A stretch of DNA of 64,000 bases from Streptomyces sp. L2. Its GTDB lineage: Bacteria > Actinomycetota > Actinomycetes > Streptomycetales > Streptomycetaceae. The position numbers and the translations under genes are program-made. This document shows, piece by piece, positions 28,402 to 37,986 of the stretch; within the stretch, counting starts at the first letter, position 1; each line of letters starts with the position of its first letter. Under the pieces are notes generated by a model that saw nothing but the letters and a program-made list of their open reading frames with translations, had not been told where the DNA came from and made no database searches. The stretch spans positions 2,666,001 through 2,730,000 of the forward strand of contig NZ_QBDT01000001.1 of assembly GCF_004124325.1 (NCBI RefSeq), in the 5' to 3' direction.

Positions 28402-29519
28402 GACGCCGGTTCCTCGTCCCACAATTCCGGATGGCGGGCCAGGGAGCGTTGCAGCAGCCGGTTACGGTACTCGTCGGAGACGCCGGTGTAGATCGCGGTG
28501 GTGGCGGCGTAGGTGTGTCCGGCCTGGGAAGAGACGAATTTCTCCGGGTAGTCGAATTCCACGCAGTGCGTGATGTGGCTGTGACGTAGGCAGTGCAGAT
28601 CGAGCTCGGCCGGGAGTCCGGCTGCCTGGCGTGCCTCGGTGAACGCCTCGTTGATCCTGCGCAGCGACATGCGCCCGGCCCTCTCGGTCACCCACATTGC
28701 CGGATGCCGCCCGGCGCCGAAGGCGGGACGCACCTCGTCCAGCCACTGTTCCAGCACGGGCACGATCCAGTCCATCTCCGGGATGGTCAGTACCGTGCGC
28801 CGCTTGGGGGCGCTGCCCCGGGACGACTTCCCCCAGCGTACGAACAGCGCGCCGCACCGGCCGAAGACGGGCGACTTCGGGTTGTGCCGCAGGTCGCCCA
28901 GGTCCAGTCCCCAGGCTTCGCGCCGGCGCAGGCCGAACGCGTAGACCGTCTTGAGCATGGCCGCGTCCCGCATCGCGGCGAGCGCGCCTTTGCGGTGCCG
29001 GGCCCGGATCTCCTCCACCCGTCCGTCAGCAGCGTCGAACAGGGCCTGGATCTCGTCGTAGGTCAGCGGCCGACGCCGCGGCTCACCCTCGTACTCGGTG
29101 ACATGCACCACGGTGTTCCACTCGTGCAGGATCTGCACGGGGGCCGTGCTGAACTGTTCCTGGCACACGCGTGGCCAGCAGTACCTCGGGTCGGTGATGT
29201 ACTCCATGAACATCCGCACGCTGTGCTGATAGATCCGTGCGGTGGACACCACGATCGGCCGCGGCCGCTGACGCAGGTGATCGATGAACGCCTCTACGTC
29301 GGCCGCTTCCCACTGCCAGGGATAGGCGTTGGTGTACGCCGCCAGCCGACGCATCAGCTCAACGCGTCCGCGAATGGTGTCCGCCTTCAAAAACCGCGTG
29401 CGCTGCTGGAGCTGCCAGCCATCCAGCATCGCGTCGAACACCGCGGTCTCCGGGGCCAGATGGATGACGCCGGAAGCCAGCACCAGATGCGCCGCACCCG
29501 GCAGATCAGTTGCTCTCAT
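28398..29519 (-). CDS. Tyrosine site-specific recombinase
   Basis: A 373-residue recombinase of the XerC/XerD/integrase superfamily. The N-terminal core-binding domain spans about residues 1-130; the catalytic domain shows YAFGLRRREAWGLDLGDL (first Arg), the beta-hairpin Lys in RWGKSSRGSAPKRRTV, the HCLRHSHITH box (His-x-x-Arg), GH in SSQAGHTYAAT, and the nucleophile Tyr in TAIYTGVS. All catalytic residues are present. It heads a four-gene leftward module. ATG 29519 is chosen; 29549 is an in-frame alternative. Two CGATGCAT motifs lie just upstream. Confidence 0.88.
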   Translation of the reverse strand: MRATDLPGAAHLVLASGVIHLAPETAVFDAMLDGWQLQQRTRFLKADTIRGRVELMRRLAAYTNAYPWQWEAADVEAFIDHLRQRPRPIVVSTARIYQHSVRMFMEYITDPRYCWPRVCQEQFSTAPVQILHEWNTVVHVTEYEGEPRRRPLTYDEIQALFDAADGRVEEIRARHRKGALAAMRDAAMLKTVYAFGLRRREAWGLDLGDLRHNPKSPVFGRCGALFVRWGKSSRGSAPKRRTVLTIPEMDWIVPVLEQWLDEVRPAFGAGRHPAMWVTERAGRMSLRRINEAFTEARQAAGLPAELDLHCLRHSHITHCVEFDYPEKFVSSQAGHTYAATTAIYTGVSDEYRNRLLQRSLARHPELWDEEPAS

Positions 29520-29521
29520 CA

Positions 29522-29552
29522 CGATGCATTCAACGCAACACCGATGCATCGG
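29522..29552. promoter_or_regulatory. Tandem CGATGCAT motifs upstream of the tyrosine recombinase
   Basis: CGATGCAT occurs at 29522-29529 and again at 29542-29549, exactly 20 bases apart; the second is part of the 12-bp palindrome CCGATGCATCGG. The spacing of two helical turns next to the recombinase start suggests a binding site for the module's XRE protein or the recombinase itself. Confidence 0.4.
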
Positions 29553-30143
29553 TTACGGCCCCCGGCGCCGTCCCAGGCCACCGCATGAAACCGACGCGAA
29601 CATCGACCGTGGCTCACACCGCTGACGTGCAGCTCTGCGCTTTGCTCCGCCTGCTCAATGATGCGGCCGATGCAATTCCGCTCGTTTCGGGCCTTGCCCA
29701 GTCGCGCCAAGGGACCCCGCCCAATAGAGGCGTCACACCTAGCGCGCGTTTTCCGAGCTGGGGCCGGGACCGCCGGCGGGCAGAGCCGGGAACTTCCGGG
29801 CCGCTCTCCCCCTACCTGAGCGCTCGCGCCAAGCACTGTCGGCAGTCGATGACCCATGCGTCCGAGCGTTCTTCGCGATGGGCATCGGCCGACAGCCGTT
29901 CGCAGCCTGTGAGCCGCGGGAAGCGCGGGCGGTGACGAAGTGATGAAGTGTCCCTGAATCCGGGTTACCTCTTATAGATGGTGCTTTGGTTCTATGCATG
30001 GAACAGAACCAAACCGTCATTCCGTCACTTCGTCACCACGTGGAGAGGCAGCGGGCCATCCACGCTGCCCCAGCACACTCACATAGGGCGTGCAGACGCC
30101 CTCACTCGGAGGCTGGTGAGCCGATTGCCTACCGGAAAAGTGG
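29553..30143. other. Gene-poor stretch between recombinase module and integrase
   Basis: No gene supported in about 590 bases. TTTGGTTCT at 29985-29993 is repeated inverted as AGAACCAAA at 30005-30013 around ATGCATGG. This could be an operator, a terminator or one end of the nested module. Confidence 0.4.
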
Positions 30144-30173
30144 ACAAGGCCGGGCCCGAAGGCCCCGCCTTGT
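30144..30173 (-). terminator. Terminator of the serine integrase
   Basis: ACAAGGCCGGGCC and GGCCCCGCCTTGT form a nearly perfect stem with a short CGAA loop, ten bases after the integrase stop. Confidence 0.7.
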
Positions 30174-30182
30174 GCGTCGAAC

Positions 30183-31844
30183 TCACTTCTCGGTGGTTGT
30201 GTCCTTCTTCGACAGCCAGTCGAACTCAAGCCGTTCCAGGATCGGGGTGTGGTCCCCCTGCCGCGCGGCCGGCTTGACCGTGATGCCCTTCTTTCCAAGG
30301 GCGCACTTCAGGAGCATCCTCTTGTCCGCCATATCCGCCGCTTCCCATGCCTCACGCAGGGTGTCGACCTGCGTGAGGGGCGAGAGGTCTGCCTCCGCGT
30401 CCAGCGCCTCAAGGGTCGCGGTGGTGCTCTCGATGACGGCGCGCTGTCCTTCGCTCAGCTCCTCGAAGCGCTCTTCGTCCATCTTCCCGTACACGTAGAA
30501 GTCGTCTTCGAGCTTCTTCACACGCCGCTGAGCGGCCTCAAGGGCCTTCTGAGCCTCGTCCTTCTTCGCCTGCGTTTCGGGGTCCGCGAAGGCGAGCCAC
30601 CGGCGGGCTATCTCGATGACCACCGGGGCACCAGGCTCAAGGGCCGTGATGTGGTGGACCCAAGCCTGTCCAACCGCGTGGTCGATGCGGTCGGCGAGGG
30701 TCACCACTCCCTCGCAGATGGACTTGCCCCGCGTCTGCCGGACCTCACACCGGTAGCGCCCGCCACGGTGGCTCATCGAACCACCACACGACTCAAGTTC
30801 CCCCGTGCCTTTCTTGTCCCGTAGCCGCCCGCATCGGTAGCTCCCCGTGCCCAGATACTTCGCTTCCGGCTTCCCCTTCGCCCACCGTTCGTCGGTCCGC
30901 TCGGCAATGAGCGCCTTGATCTTGAACCACTCGCCCGGCGTCACGACCCCCTTGCCGCACATGATGACTTCGCCCTTCTCATTGCGCAGAGGCTCGCCGT
31001 ACCCCTCCCAACTGTCCAAGGGGTTGCCGTGCTCGTCCGTCTTGCGCCGCCGGACCGGGACCATGCCGGCGAAGAGCGGGGACTGAGCCAACTTGCTCAC
31101 CGCCGTGGGCGACCAGGTGGCACCGCTCCGGGTCCGGTACCCCTCCTTATTGAGTTGGTGGGCGGTGTCCTTCGTCGTCTTCTTGTCGAGCAAGAGGTCC
31201 GCCAGCCTGCGGGCTGTGTCGTACTCGTCGGGATGGGGTTCGACCTTGCCGCTTCCGGGCGCGCTGTAGAGACCGAACGGGGGCCTGCCCGTTCCCCTTC
31301 GGCCTTCCGCCTTGTGCGAGTCATGGCCGATCTTCACGCGCTTCGCTATGTCCTTCGCTTCCTCCCTGGCACGTTCGCTCAGGATCGCAAAAACCATGCG
31401 GCCACCCTGTGAGGAGTCCAGCCCTTCGGAAACGGAAACGAGCCGCGATTGCCGGCGGTCGAACTCGTCCAGCATCCGGCCCACCGCTCCCATGCCGCGC
31501 CGGTCGAAGCGGTCCGTCTTCCACACGCCGAGCGTCTTGGACTTTCCGTCCATGATCGCTTGGGTGGCCTTCTCGAACTCCCGGCGCCTTACGTAGGTCT
31601 TGGAAGCCGAGAGTTGTTCAAACCAGACGTGCCGGATCTGAAGTCCGTTCGTCTGCGCCCAGCGCACCACGTCCCGCAAGTGCCCCCGCAGCGTGGCCAG
31701 GTCTTCCTTCTTGTTGCTCCGTCGCAGGTAGGCGTCCATGAGTCCGGACGGCTCGGCCGTCGCGGGTTTGTCCAGGCCCAGGGCTTCCAGGTCCTCAGGG
31801 CCGAGCCCCAACCCGACCAGCGTCGCGTGATCCTCGCGCACCAC
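30183..31844 (-). CDS. Large serine recombinase (phage-type integrase)
   Basis: A 553-residue large serine integrase. The resolvase-type catalytic domain opens with DAYLRRSNKKEDL (nucleophile Ser about residue 43), then TDRFDRRGMGAVGRMLDEF and SERAREEAKDIAKRVKIGH. The recombinase domain follows (DTARRLADLLLDKKTTKDTA). A zinc domain has YRCGRLRDKKGTGELESCGG with later Cys in YRCEV and SICEG. A coiled coil (QKALEAAQRRVKKLEDDFYV) sits inside the C-terminal domain that controls direction. The gene lies 58 bp from the right junction, the usual place for the integrase of such elements. The start is one of two adjacent GTGs behind GAGGGGG; 31841 is equally possible. It should recombine the attP and attB sites in yyaL described here. 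Confidence 0.93.
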   Translation of the reverse strand: MVREDHATLVGLGLGPEDLEALGLDKPATAEPSGLMDAYLRRSNKKEDLATLRGHLRDVVRWAQTNGLQIRHVWFEQLSASKTYVRRREFEKATQAIMDGKSKTLGVWKTDRFDRRGMGAVGRMLDEFDRRQSRLVSVSEGLDSSQGGRMVFAILSERAREEAKDIAKRVKIGHDSHKAEGRRGTGRPPFGLYSAPGSGKVEPHPDEYDTARRLADLLLDKKTTKDTAHQLNKEGYRTRSGATWSPTAVSKLAQSPLFAGMVPVRRRKTDEHGNPLDSWEGYGEPLRNEKGEVIMCGKGVVTPGEWFKIKALIAERTDERWAKGKPEAKYLGTGSYRCGRLRDKKGTGELESCGGSMSHRGGRYRCEVRQTRGKSICEGVVTLADRIDHAVGQAWVHHITALEPGAPVVIEIARRWLAFADPETQAKKDEAQKALEAAQRRVKKLEDDFYVYGKMDEERFEELSEGQRAVIESTTATLEALDAEADLSPLTQVDTLREAWEAADMADKRMLLKCALGKKGITVKPAARQGDHTPILERLEFDWLSKKDTTTEK

Positions 31845-31881
31845 AACCCCCTCTGTGCTCAGGGGAAATGGTACGGAATCA

Positions 31882-31915
31882 ATGGACCTTAGACAGCTAC
31901 TTTCTCGAAGTGCGG
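31882..31915. other. attR: right junction of the integrative element
   Basis: The element arm ATGGACCTT (31882-31890) is followed after 11 bases by the shared core TTCTCGAAGTGCGG (31902-31915), then chromosomal CACGACCCAGTC. Joined with the left element end, it gives a 48-bp attP whose outer nine bases are perfect inverted repeats centred in the core. Confidence 0.85.
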
Positions 31916-32695
31916 CACGACCCAGTCGCGGTCGACGGAGTACCGGGCGAATCCGCCGCCGAGCTGGTCGTACATCCCTCCCCGCGCCATCCGCTCACAC
32001 GTGTCCTGCGCCATCTGCAGCGCGCCCTCGGACCCGGTGCGGGCGTGGTGGCGCAGCAGGAACTCCAGCACCATGGACGGCGGGAACTTGGGCGCGCCGC
32101 CGAATCCGCCGCGCTGCGGGTCGTAGTCCCGGGTGAGCCCGAGGAGCGCCTGGGCGAGCTCCTGCTCCCCCGGCGCCTCGCCCCCGTGCCGCACGATCTC
32201 CCGCTGGGCCAGATCCCGCACGATCTTCCCGGCGACCTCCCCGACCTCGTCCCGCCGCTCGTCCCAGGCCTGCCGCACCCCTTCCAGCACCTGCCGGAAG
32301 GACGGCATGCCGTGCCGCGGCTCGGGCGGGAAGTACGTCCCGAAGTAGAACGGCTCGGCATCGGGCGTCAGAAACACGGTCATCGGCCACCCGCCATGCC
32401 CGGTGGCCGCCTGCACGGCCTCCATGTACACGGCATCCACGTCGGGCCGCTCCTCACGGTCGACCTTGACACTGACGAAGTGCTCGTTGAGGAAGTCGGC
32501 GGTGGCTCGGTCCTCGAAGGACTCGTGGGCCATGACGTGACACCAGTGACAGCTCGCGTAGCCGACGCTCAGCAGAATCGGTTTCCCCGCCTTCCGGGCC
32601 GCCTCGAAGGCCTCGGGCGACCAGGGCCACCAGTCGACGGGGTTGTGGGCGTGCTGAAGCAGATACGGGGACGTCTCATGGTCCAGTCGATTCAC
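31889..32695 (-). pseudogene. Displaced 5' half of the original yyaL-type gene
   Basis: 268 residues from GTG 32695, [20 protein letters not shown] onwards, with [36 protein letters not shown] and the canonical [17 protein letters not shown]. Homology stops at VPHFEK exactly at the junction core; three foreign codons (VAV) and TAA follow. It retains its native start and promoter region and could yield a truncated protein containing the entire thioredoxin-like domain. Its chromosomal continuation is 13106 down to 11812. Confidence 0.9.
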
Positions 32696-32858
32696 CGTTC
32701 CACTCTGCCACGGGCTCGGGGACGGCGTAGAAACGCGGCTCCACCGGGGCGCGCCCCGGCCCGGCTGCCCGGCGCCCGTGATCGACGCCCCCTCGCCTTC
32801 GTGGCGTCCGCCAAGGACACTCGTAGGCACAGGAGTTGCCGCCGGAGGGGGACGGGAT

Positions 32859-35800
32859 ATGCGGGACATCCATCGAGGGGAGGCCGAGCGGCTGGTGGGG
32901 CGGGCCGTGGAGGAGGAGGTACGGCGGTCCGGGGGGCGGATCGACGGGCAGTTGCTGCTGTCGCGGGCGCGCGGGGCGCTGGACGGTATGGCGGAGAAGG
33001 CGGCCGAGGAGTACGAGGCGTACACGCGTGCGCTCGACGAGTCGGAGGCGGGCCGGCTGACCTTCGCCCAGCGGTACGCCCGTGAGGGTGCGGGGACTCC
33101 GCTGCTGGTGGCCGCTGTCGCGGCGGTGGCCGCAACGGTGGCCGACCTGGCGCTGGGCACCGGCACGGACACGGCCGTCGGCGCGGGCGTCACAGTGGCC
33201 GTGGTGGCCGCCGCCGCGACGGTGGTGAAGGTGGCCGGTGCGCACCTGCCGGCCGCGCACCACCGCGCGGGTGCGGCGGGACAGCCCGGCGGCCCCGAGC
33301 AGCTGCGCCTGCAGTGGCTGACCGCGCTGGACGTGCGGGGCATCCGGCCCTTCCTCGACCAGCAGCGGGTGCTCAGCGCGTCCACGGCCCCGAAGAAGGC
33401 GGCGCCGTCGCTGCGCGGCCAGGACAAGAGCGCGGCGGCGCGCAGGCGCACCGTGCTGGAGCAGTCCTTCGGGCAACTCCCGGACGCGGACGGGGTGTTC
33501 GCGGGGCGGCGGCAGGAGCTGGCGCGGATCCGGCAGTGGGCGCAGGCGGCCCGCGCGACGACGGAGACCCGCCCGACGGTGGTCGTCCTGCACGGCGCCC
33601 CCGGCTCGGGCCGTACGACGCTCGCGGTGCGGGCGGCGCACGACCTGCGGGACCACTTCCGCGGCGCGGTCGTCGTGGACCTGCGCGGCGGCAGCCGGGA
33701 CGAGCCGCCGCTGCCCACTCGGGACGCCCTGCTGCACCTGCTCAACCGGCTGGGCGCGCCGCGCGAGCAGCTGCTGTTCCGGGAGCGTTCCTCCCCCGAG
33801 CAGCAGCTCAAGCGGCTGGGCGAGCTGTACCACCAGCAGCTGACCGGTCTGCCGGTGACGATCGTGCTGGACGACGCCTCGGACCCGGAGCAGGTGCGCG
33901 CGCTGGTGCCGGAGCACTCCGACAGCCTGGTCCTGGTCACCGCGGCCGCGCCCCTGGAGCTGCCCGCGGACCTGCCGGCCTGGGTGCACCACCTGCCGGT
34001 GGAGGCGCTGGACGCGGCGGGCGCCGAGGAGCTGCTGGGCGCGGCCGCGCAGGACGCGTCGGGGCCGTACGACGCCGAGTCGGCGGACCGGGTGCGCGAG
34101 TTGTGCGGCGGGCTGCCGCTGGCGCTGCGCGTCGCCGGCTCCTCGCTGGGCCCGCGCTCACCCCGGCAGCTGGCCGCGGACCTGGGGGCGTACGGGCCGG
34201 TGGAGCCGGTGGAGCGGGCGCTGTGGCTGCGCTACACCGACCAGCCGGAGGCCGGGCGCCGGCTGCTGCGGAGGCTGGCGCTGGCCGGGCGTGCCTCGCT
34301 GGGCGCGGCGGCGGCCGCCGCGCTGCTCGCCACGGACGAGGCCGAGGCGACCCGGCACCTGGTGGCGCTGGCCGGGGCCGGCCTGATCGACCATGTGCGC
34401 GGCAGCCGATACCGGCTGCACGATCTGGTACGCGCCTTCGCCCACGCCCGTCTGCTGGACGAGGAGGAGCCGGCCGAGCGCACGGCCGCGCAGGAACGGC
34501 TGATCGTGAACTACGCGGACCTCGCCGACTCGGTGCTGCGGCTGGTCGACGGCAACATGTCGACGCGCTCGCACCGGTTCGGCGGGCACGGTTTCACCTC
34601 GCTCGACGAGGCGCTGCGCTGGCTGGACGACGAGTCCAGCTTCATCACGGCCGCGCTGCGGCACGGTGAGGGCGTGAACCGGGCGGCCGTGCTGAACCTG
34701 CTCGGCGCGCTGTGCGACTACTGCCTGCTGCGCGGTGACCTGTACCGGCTCGGGGAGATCAACGAGCTGGCTCAGGCCGTCGACGAGGGCCTGCTGGTGC
34801 GTTCGGTGCAGTGGCGCACCGGTATCGCGGCCCGGCAGCTGGGCGAGCTGGACAAGGCGCGCACGACGCTGGCCTCGGTCGTCGACCTGTACCGGGAGGC
34901 GCAGCACGACGCGGGCGCCGCCCGTGCCCTGTGCTCGCTGGGCATCACCCTGCACCACCAGGGCAACCTCACCGAGGCGGCGGCGCGCCTCCAGGAGGCT
35001 CTGGACCTGCAGGCGGCGCCGGAGCTGGCGACGGACCGGGCGTGGACGATGCACGCGCTGGCCGCGGTGCAGCGGGACCGGGCCCGGCTGGCGGAGGCGC
35101 TGGATCTGCTGACCCGTTCCCTGGTGCTGCACCGCGAGGGCGGCTCGGTGCACGGGGAGGCGTGGGCGCACTACCAGCTGGGCCAGCTCGCGCTGCGGAT
35201 GGGCGACGTGCCGCGTGCGGACACGGAGCTGCGGGCCGCGCTCGACCGCTACGGCCGTACGCACGACGCCCGGGGTGAGGCCTGGGCGCTGACGCAGGTG
35301 GCCCGGGCCCGGCTGGTGGACGGCGACGCCTCGGCCGCCGTGGAGGCGCTGCGGCAGGCGGCGGTGCGGCACCGGGACAACGAGGACGCGCGCGGTGAGG
35401 CGTGGACGCTGTACTACCTGGGGCAGGCGCTGGAGGAGACCGGCGACCTGGACCGGTCGGTGCGTGAGCTGGAGCGGTCGCGGACGATGTTCTCCCGGAT
35501 GCGTGACGGCTACGGCCTGGCCTGCGCCCGGCATCATTCGGCGCGGGTGACCCGGGACCAGCGGGCGGCGCAGACGGGTTCCCTGCGCAATTCGGGCTTC
35601 GCCCGTCAGCTGCTGGCCGACGCGCGTGCCGACTTCCAGCGGATCGGTGTGGCGCACGGTGAGGCGTGGAGCCTGCTGGAGCTGGCGGTCGTGGACGCGG
35701 GGAACGCGCGGACGCAGCAGGCGCTGGCCCTGTGTGACGAGGCGGTGGCCCTGTTCGCGTCGTACGGCGACCGGCGCGGCGAGGACTGGGCCCGCTACCT

Positions 35801-36059
35801 GCGCTGCACGCTGCTGCCGTACGCGGCGCCGGGCGGGGTGGAGGTGGGTACGGCCGTCGCCCAGGAGGAGCTGGCGCAGCTCGGCCGGGCCGCGCATCCG
35901 CTGCGGGACGAGAAGCTGGGCGAGTGTGTGGTGGCGTACGGGCTGCTGCTGGAGCGGGGGGTCAGCCTGGAGGCGGGCTGGCAGGCGTGGCGCCTGCGCA
36001 TGACCCCGGACCGCCACGCCCGGGAGGTGATGGGGGTGGCGGTTCCGGCAGGGCACTGA
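32859..36059 (+). CDS. NB-ARC/TPR domain ATPase, AfsR-like without the DNA-binding domain
   Basis: A 1066-residue STAND-type protein. An N-terminal helical region with an Ala-rich hydrophobic stretch (about residues 80-130) precedes an NB-ARC ATPase: P-loop [17 protein letters not shown] near residue 245, Walker [27 protein letters not shown], and winged-helix [12 protein letters not shown]. The second half is a run of TPR units, with repeated GEAW motifs ([32 protein letters not shown]). It is similar to Streptomyces AfsR-type regulators but lacks their SARP DNA-binding part, so it likely acts as a signal-sensing switch. ATG 32859 follows GGAGGGGG. It diverges from the yyaL stub. Confidence 0.87.
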   Translation: MRDIHRGEAERLVGRAVEEEVRRSGGRIDGQLLLSRARGALDGMAEKAAEEYEAYTRALDESEAGRLTFAQRYAREGAGTPLLVAAVAAVAATVADLALGTGTDTAVGAGVTVAVVAAAATVVKVAGAHLPAAHHRAGAAGQPGGPEQLRLQWLTALDVRGIRPFLDQQRVLSASTAPKKAAPSLRGQDKSAAARRRTVLEQSFGQLPDADGVFAGRRQELARIRQWAQAARATTETRPTVVVLHGAPGSGRTTLAVRAAHDLRDHFRGAVVVDLRGGSRDEPPLPTRDALLHLLNRLGAPREQLLFRERSSPEQQLKRLGELYHQQLTGLPVTIVLDDASDPEQVRALVPEHSDSLVLVTAAAPLELPADLPAWVHHLPVEALDAAGAEELLGAAAQDASGPYDAESADRVRELCGGLPLALRVAGSSLGPRSPRQLAADLGAYGPVEPVERALWLRYTDQPEAGRRLLRRLALAGRASLGAAAAAALLATDEAEATRHLVALAGAGLIDHVRGSRYRLHDLVRAFAHARLLDEEEPAERTAAQERLIVNYADLADSVLRLVDGNMSTRSHRFGGHGFTSLDEALRWLDDESSFITAALRHGEGVNRAAVLNLLGALCDYCLLRGDLYRLGEINELAQAVDEGLLVRSVQWRTGIAARQLGELDKARTTLASVVDLYREAQHDAGAARALCSLGITLHHQGNLTEAAARLQEALDLQAAPELATDRAWTMHALAAVQRDRARLAEALDLLTRSLVLHREGGSVHGEAWAHYQLGQLALRMGDVPRADTELRAALDRYGRTHDARGEAWALTQVARARLVDGDASAAVEALRQAAVRHRDNEDARGEAWTLYYLGQALEETGDLDRSVRELERSRTMFSRMRDGYGLACARHHSARVTRDQRAAQTGSLRNSGFARQLLADARADFQRIGVAHGEAWSLLELAVVDAGNARTQQALALCDEAVALFASYGDRRGEDWARYLRCTLLPYAAPGGVEVGTAVAQEELAQLGRAAHPLRDEKLGECVVAYGLLLERGVSLEAGWQAWRLRMTPDRHAREVMGVAVPAGH

Positions 36060-36109
36060 CTCACCGCCGGCCGGGCCGGCCTCGGGGACCGGGCCCGTGC
36101 CCGCGTGCG

Positions 36110-36424
36110 CTAGGAGCCGGCGGTCTTGGAGCCCGCGGACTTGGAGCCTGCGGTCTTCGTGCCGGCCGACTCGGCGGGCTCGGATCCGGCCGGCTCGGCG
36201 GAGTCGGTGGGCTCGGCGTCCGCCGGGTCCGCCGGCGTTCCGGCCGCGGGGCTCTCCTTGAAGTCGACCTTCTGCATCTGCTTGTTCATCGACTTCATCA
36301 GACCCCACACCGCCACGGCCATCACCGCGAAGACGATGAAGCCGAGGACGCCCGGGGTGACCTTGTTCTGGTCGAGGTCCTTGGCGAGGGGGACGAGATG
36401 CGTCAGTGCCAGGCTTGCGCTCAT
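36110..36424 (-). CDS. Single-pass membrane protein downstream of mca
   Basis: About 104 residues: one membrane helix (PGVLGFIVFAVMAVAVWGLM), a short basic stretch (KSMNKQMQKV) and a Pro/Ala/Glu/Ser tail ending in three GSK-type repeats. No enzymatic motif. It follows mca with at most a few bases between them; ATG 36424 is used, with 36433 overlapping mca as an alternative. Conserved in streptomycetes beside mca, function unknown. Confidence 0.7.
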   Translation of the reverse strand: MSASLALTHLVPLAKDLDQNKVTPGVLGFIVFAVMAVAVWGLMKSMNKQMQKVDFKESPAAGTPADPADAEPTDSAEPAGSEPAESAGTKTAGSKSAGSKTAGS

Positions 36425-36425
36425 G

Positions 36426-37307
36426 TCAGGCATTGTCCCGGATGCCCGCGAAGAGGTCGTCCTCGGGGAGGGAGGTATCGACGAGGGACTTCGCCAGCTC
36501 GTACTCCTCGGTCGGCCAGACCTCCTTCTGCAGGTCCAGCGGGACCCGGAACCAGCCGCCCTCGGGGTCGATCTGCGTGGCGTGCGCGATCAGCGCCTTG
36601 TCACGGATCTCGTAGAAGTCCGCGCAGGGAACGTGCGTGGTCAGCGTGCGCTCGACGCGCTCCATCTGCTCCCAGCGCTTGAGCCAGTCCCCGTACGGCG
36701 ACTCCATGCCCCGGTCGAGGAGGGCGTGGTGCAGCGCCTCGGTGCGGGGGCGGTTGAAGCCCTGGTTGTAGTACAGCTTCAGCGGCTGGTGGGCAGGGCC
36801 GTACTCGGCCTCGGGGTACTTCTCGGCGTCCGCCGCGCCCTCGAACGCCACCATCGAGATCTTGTGGGTCATGATGTGGTCGGGGTGCGGGTAGCCGCCG
36901 TTCTCGTCGTAGGTGGTGATCACCTGCGGGCGGAAGGAGCGGATCTGGCGGACCAGTTCCCCGGCCGCCTTGTCGACGTCCTCCAGGGCGAAGCAGCCCT
37001 CGGGCAGCGGGGGCAGCGGGTCGCCCTCGGGCAGGCCGGAGTCGACGAAGCCGAGCCACTCCTGCTTGACGCCGAGGATCTCGCGGGCCTCGTCCATCTC
37101 CTTCTTGCGCACCTCGTGGATGTGCTCCTCGATGTACGCGTCACCCTGGAGTTTGGGATTGAGGATGGACCCGCGCTCTCCGCCCGTGCAGGTCACCACC
37201 AGCACGTCCACCCCCTCGGACACGTACTTCGCCATGGTCGCCGCGCCCTTGCTCGACTCGTCGTCGGGGTGCGCGTGAACGGCCATCAGTCGCAGCTGGT
37301 CAGTCAA
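36426..37307 (-). CDS. mca: Mycothiol S-conjugate amidase
   Basis: A 293-residue zinc amidase of the LmbE/MshB family that cleaves mycothiol conjugates, releasing a mercapturic acid for export, part of actinobacterial electrophile detoxification in the cytosol. The zinc-binding AHPDDE motif is at residues 12-17, with the third ligand in YPHPDH near residue 145; VVTCTGGERGSI and TTYDENGGYPHP also match. The TTG at 37307 is used, with GAGGA seven bases upstream. It is divergent from the DUF4307 gene, an arrangement conserved in actinobacteria. Confidence 0.93.
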   Translation of the reverse strand: MTDQLRLMAVHAHPDDESSKGAATMAKYVSEGVDVLVVTCTGGERGSILNPKLQGDAYIEEHIHEVRKKEMDEAREILGVKQEWLGFVDSGLPEGDPLPPLPEGCFALEDVDKAAGELVRQIRSFRPQVITTYDENGGYPHPDHIMTHKISMVAFEGAADAEKYPEAEYGPAHQPLKLYYNQGFNRPRTEALHHALLDRGMESPYGDWLKRWEQMERVERTLTTHVPCADFYEIRDKALIAHATQIDPEGGWFRVPLDLQKEVWPTEEYELAKSLVDTSLPEDDLFAGIRDNA

Positions 37308-37411
37308 GGCTCAATCCTCGGTAATGTCGGCGCCCCCGTACCTTGGGGTGCGTTCGGCAGCTTCTATAGTGACCGAATCGGGGGGCGAAAAATTCCGCGG
37401 AGAGGACGATC

Positions 37412-37810
37412 ATGAGTACGGCGAGCACGCGGCTGCCCGAGGGCCGCTACGGCCGTTCCTCGGACAAGCGTGCCGACGGCAGACTCAAGATCGCCGGTGC
37501 CGCGCTGGGCGCGGTGCTGCTCGCGCTGATCGGCTGGTTCGCCTACCACTATGTCGCGGAGAGCGACATCAGCGCGCAGGTGGTCGCCTTCCAGGCCACG
37601 GACGACGCGGTGCAGGTGCACCTGGAGGTCCACAAGGACGCCGGCACGCACGGCTACTGCACCCTGCGCTCGCAGTCCGCCGACGGCACCGAGGTGGGCC
37701 GGGCCGACTTCCGGTTCTCGGGTTCGGCCACCCAGATCGACAAGGTCGTCACGCTCCGTACGACGGCGAAGGGGACGACGGCCGAACTGCTCGGCTGCCA
37801 CGCCGACTGA
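37412..37810 (+). CDS. DUF4307 membrane protein
   Basis: A 132-residue DUF4307 protein: cytosolic N-terminus with EGRYGR, one membrane helix (IAGAALGAVLLALIGWFAYH, residues about 27-47) and an extracytoplasmic beta domain ending GCHAD. It is typical to find it opposite mca in actinobacteria; its function is unknown. Start ATG 37412 fits the family. Confidence 0.85.
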   Translation: MSTASTRLPEGRYGRSSDKRADGRLKIAGAALGAVLLALIGWFAYHYVAESDISAQVVAFQATDDAVQVHLEVHKDAGTHGYCTLRSQSADGTEVGRADFRFSGSATQIDKVVTLRTTAKGTTAELLGCHAD

Positions 37811-37986
37811 TCCGGCGGCATCCCGGAATACATTGACGCTGACCTGCGTTGATGTCAGTCTGATGCCTTATGTCCTCCCCCTCACGGCCGTGAATTGTTA
37901 GGCTCGTGGTTTCGCCCATCCAAGAAGGAACATTCTTCTGGGTAGGGCGATGCTTTTGTATTCCCAGTACCGACGAGGAGCACCCT

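Noticed and set aside
30183..31844. Interpretation of the island as an intact prophage
   Set aside because: No capsid, portal, terminase, tail or lysis genes were recognised within the 18.8 kb.
34158..36308. Long leftward frame opposite the NB-ARC/TPR gene
   Set aside because: Shadow frame rich in Arg, Gln and His with no recognisable domain.
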